Of a DNA stretch of 38,032 nucleotides, positions 33,083 through 38,032 are shown one piece after another. Position 1 is the first letter of the stretch. The number at the start of each line of letters is the position of its first letter. The notes under the pieces are model-generated. The model was not told the DNA's origin. It saw only the letters and a list, made by a program, of their open reading frames with translations, and did no database searches. The stretch is taken from assembly GCA_022821235.1 (NCBI GenBank), contig JAJEEA010000492.1, positions 1 through 38,032 of the forward strand, in the 5' to 3' direction. The DNA comes from Vicinamibacteria bacterium (GTDB lineage: Bacteria; Acidobacteriota; Vicinamibacteria; Vicinamibacterales; UBA8438). Made by a program: the position numbers and the translations under genes.

Positions 33083-33102
33083 GGCCGGCGGGGCCGCCGG
33101 CC
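33083..33102 (-). terminator. Strong GC hairpin behind nifJ
   Basis: A 20-base perfect inverted repeat (GGCCGGCGG, GG, CCGCCGGCC) lies 25 bases past the nifJ stop, next to a second small stem, CCGCC-CTTC-GGCGG (33070-33083). It probably ends the nifJ transcript and separates it from cas3, whose start is 135 bases further. No T-run is visible. Confidence 0.5.
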
Positions 33103-33126
33103 AGGATTCAGCAACAGATCGAGGTG

Positions 33127-37821
<4,695 letters not shown>

Positions 37822-38032
37822 GACCCGCAAGCTCCCCACGCTATGTGAATGTCGGGACGACGGTCCTCTAGCGACCCGCGGCCGTACATGCCCGCAGGGG
37901 CTACATCTTACCCCAGTCGGGGGCAACCGGGGGACGATCTCCCGCGCGGGTCGAGCGGCGCCGCACCGGCCGCCGGACGCGCGGGGGGTCGCCGCCTTGG
38001 CGCGGCGCCCGTCCGGCATCTCCAGGCCGGCC
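37822..38032 (-). other. Leader region of nifJ, no further gene
   Basis: About 210 bases upstream of nifJ. On the minus strand TAAGAT (about 37905-37910) could be a -10 box, but no fitting -35 is present. The frame that extends nifJ to 38019 here is arginine/proline-rich and not supported. Confidence 0.3.

Overview
The window is 38 kb of very GC-rich bacterial DNA with strong third-position GC bias, so most long antisense ORFs are shadows. No rRNA or tRNA gene is visible. The gene set (secreted PQQ-type beta-propeller proteins with a WPGWRGP start, Uma2 nuclease, BatA/BatD-type VWA operon, long pyruvate:ferredoxin oxidoreductase, several toxin-antitoxin pairs) suggests a soil or marine Acidobacteriota-like organism, perhaps a metagenome bin. 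That is an inference from gene content only.

Layout. 1-1000: a terminator-like hairpin, an unexplained lower-GC stretch and a DUF4258 toxin-antitoxin pair. 1.0-4.2 kb: a quinoprotein dehydrogenase, divergent from an Uma2-type nuclease. 4.6-9.5 kb: a BatD-like / VWA / TPR-like / VWA operon. 9.5-15.6 kb: a ModA-like lipoprotein, a VapBC-type pair, a secreted propeller protein, an AAA ATPase + DUF4276 (TOPRIM-like) pair of lower GC that resembles a defence module, and endonuclease III. 16.0-21.5 kb: a cupin, then a polyprenyl-phosphate ribose/arabinose pathway (UbiA-type phosphoribosyltransferase, DprE1-like oxidase, DprE2-like reductase) and a multi-membrane-span protein that may be the GT-C transferase using the product. 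21.9-25.2 kb: an AAA-ATPase-like/PD-(D/E)XK protein, a decayed gene and an AbiEii-type toxin with its partner. 25.3-32.9 kb: a type I-G CRISPR effector operon on the minus strand, cas3-csx17-csb1-csb2, with csb2 split by a frameshift and no cas1, cas2, cas4 or array in view. 33.1-37.8 kb: a 1564-residue NifJ-type oxidoreductase.

The most unusual signal lies between the genes. At three same-strand junctions (about 7.3, 8.3 and 19.0 kb) the Shine-Dalgarno sequence and GTG start, and at two of them clearly the upstream stop and gene end as well, are tandemly duplicated. At 7.3 and 19.0 kb the copies form short ORFs that link the two real genes through successive GTGA stop/start overlaps. Other gaps carry unrelated tandem repeats of about 70-110 bp (15.6, 17.4 and 21.5 kb). 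A 64-bp piece of one gene's 3' end recurs 2.3 kb away, at the end of the next gene. The units differ in sequence from site to site, so this looks like a repeated process rather than one repeat family.
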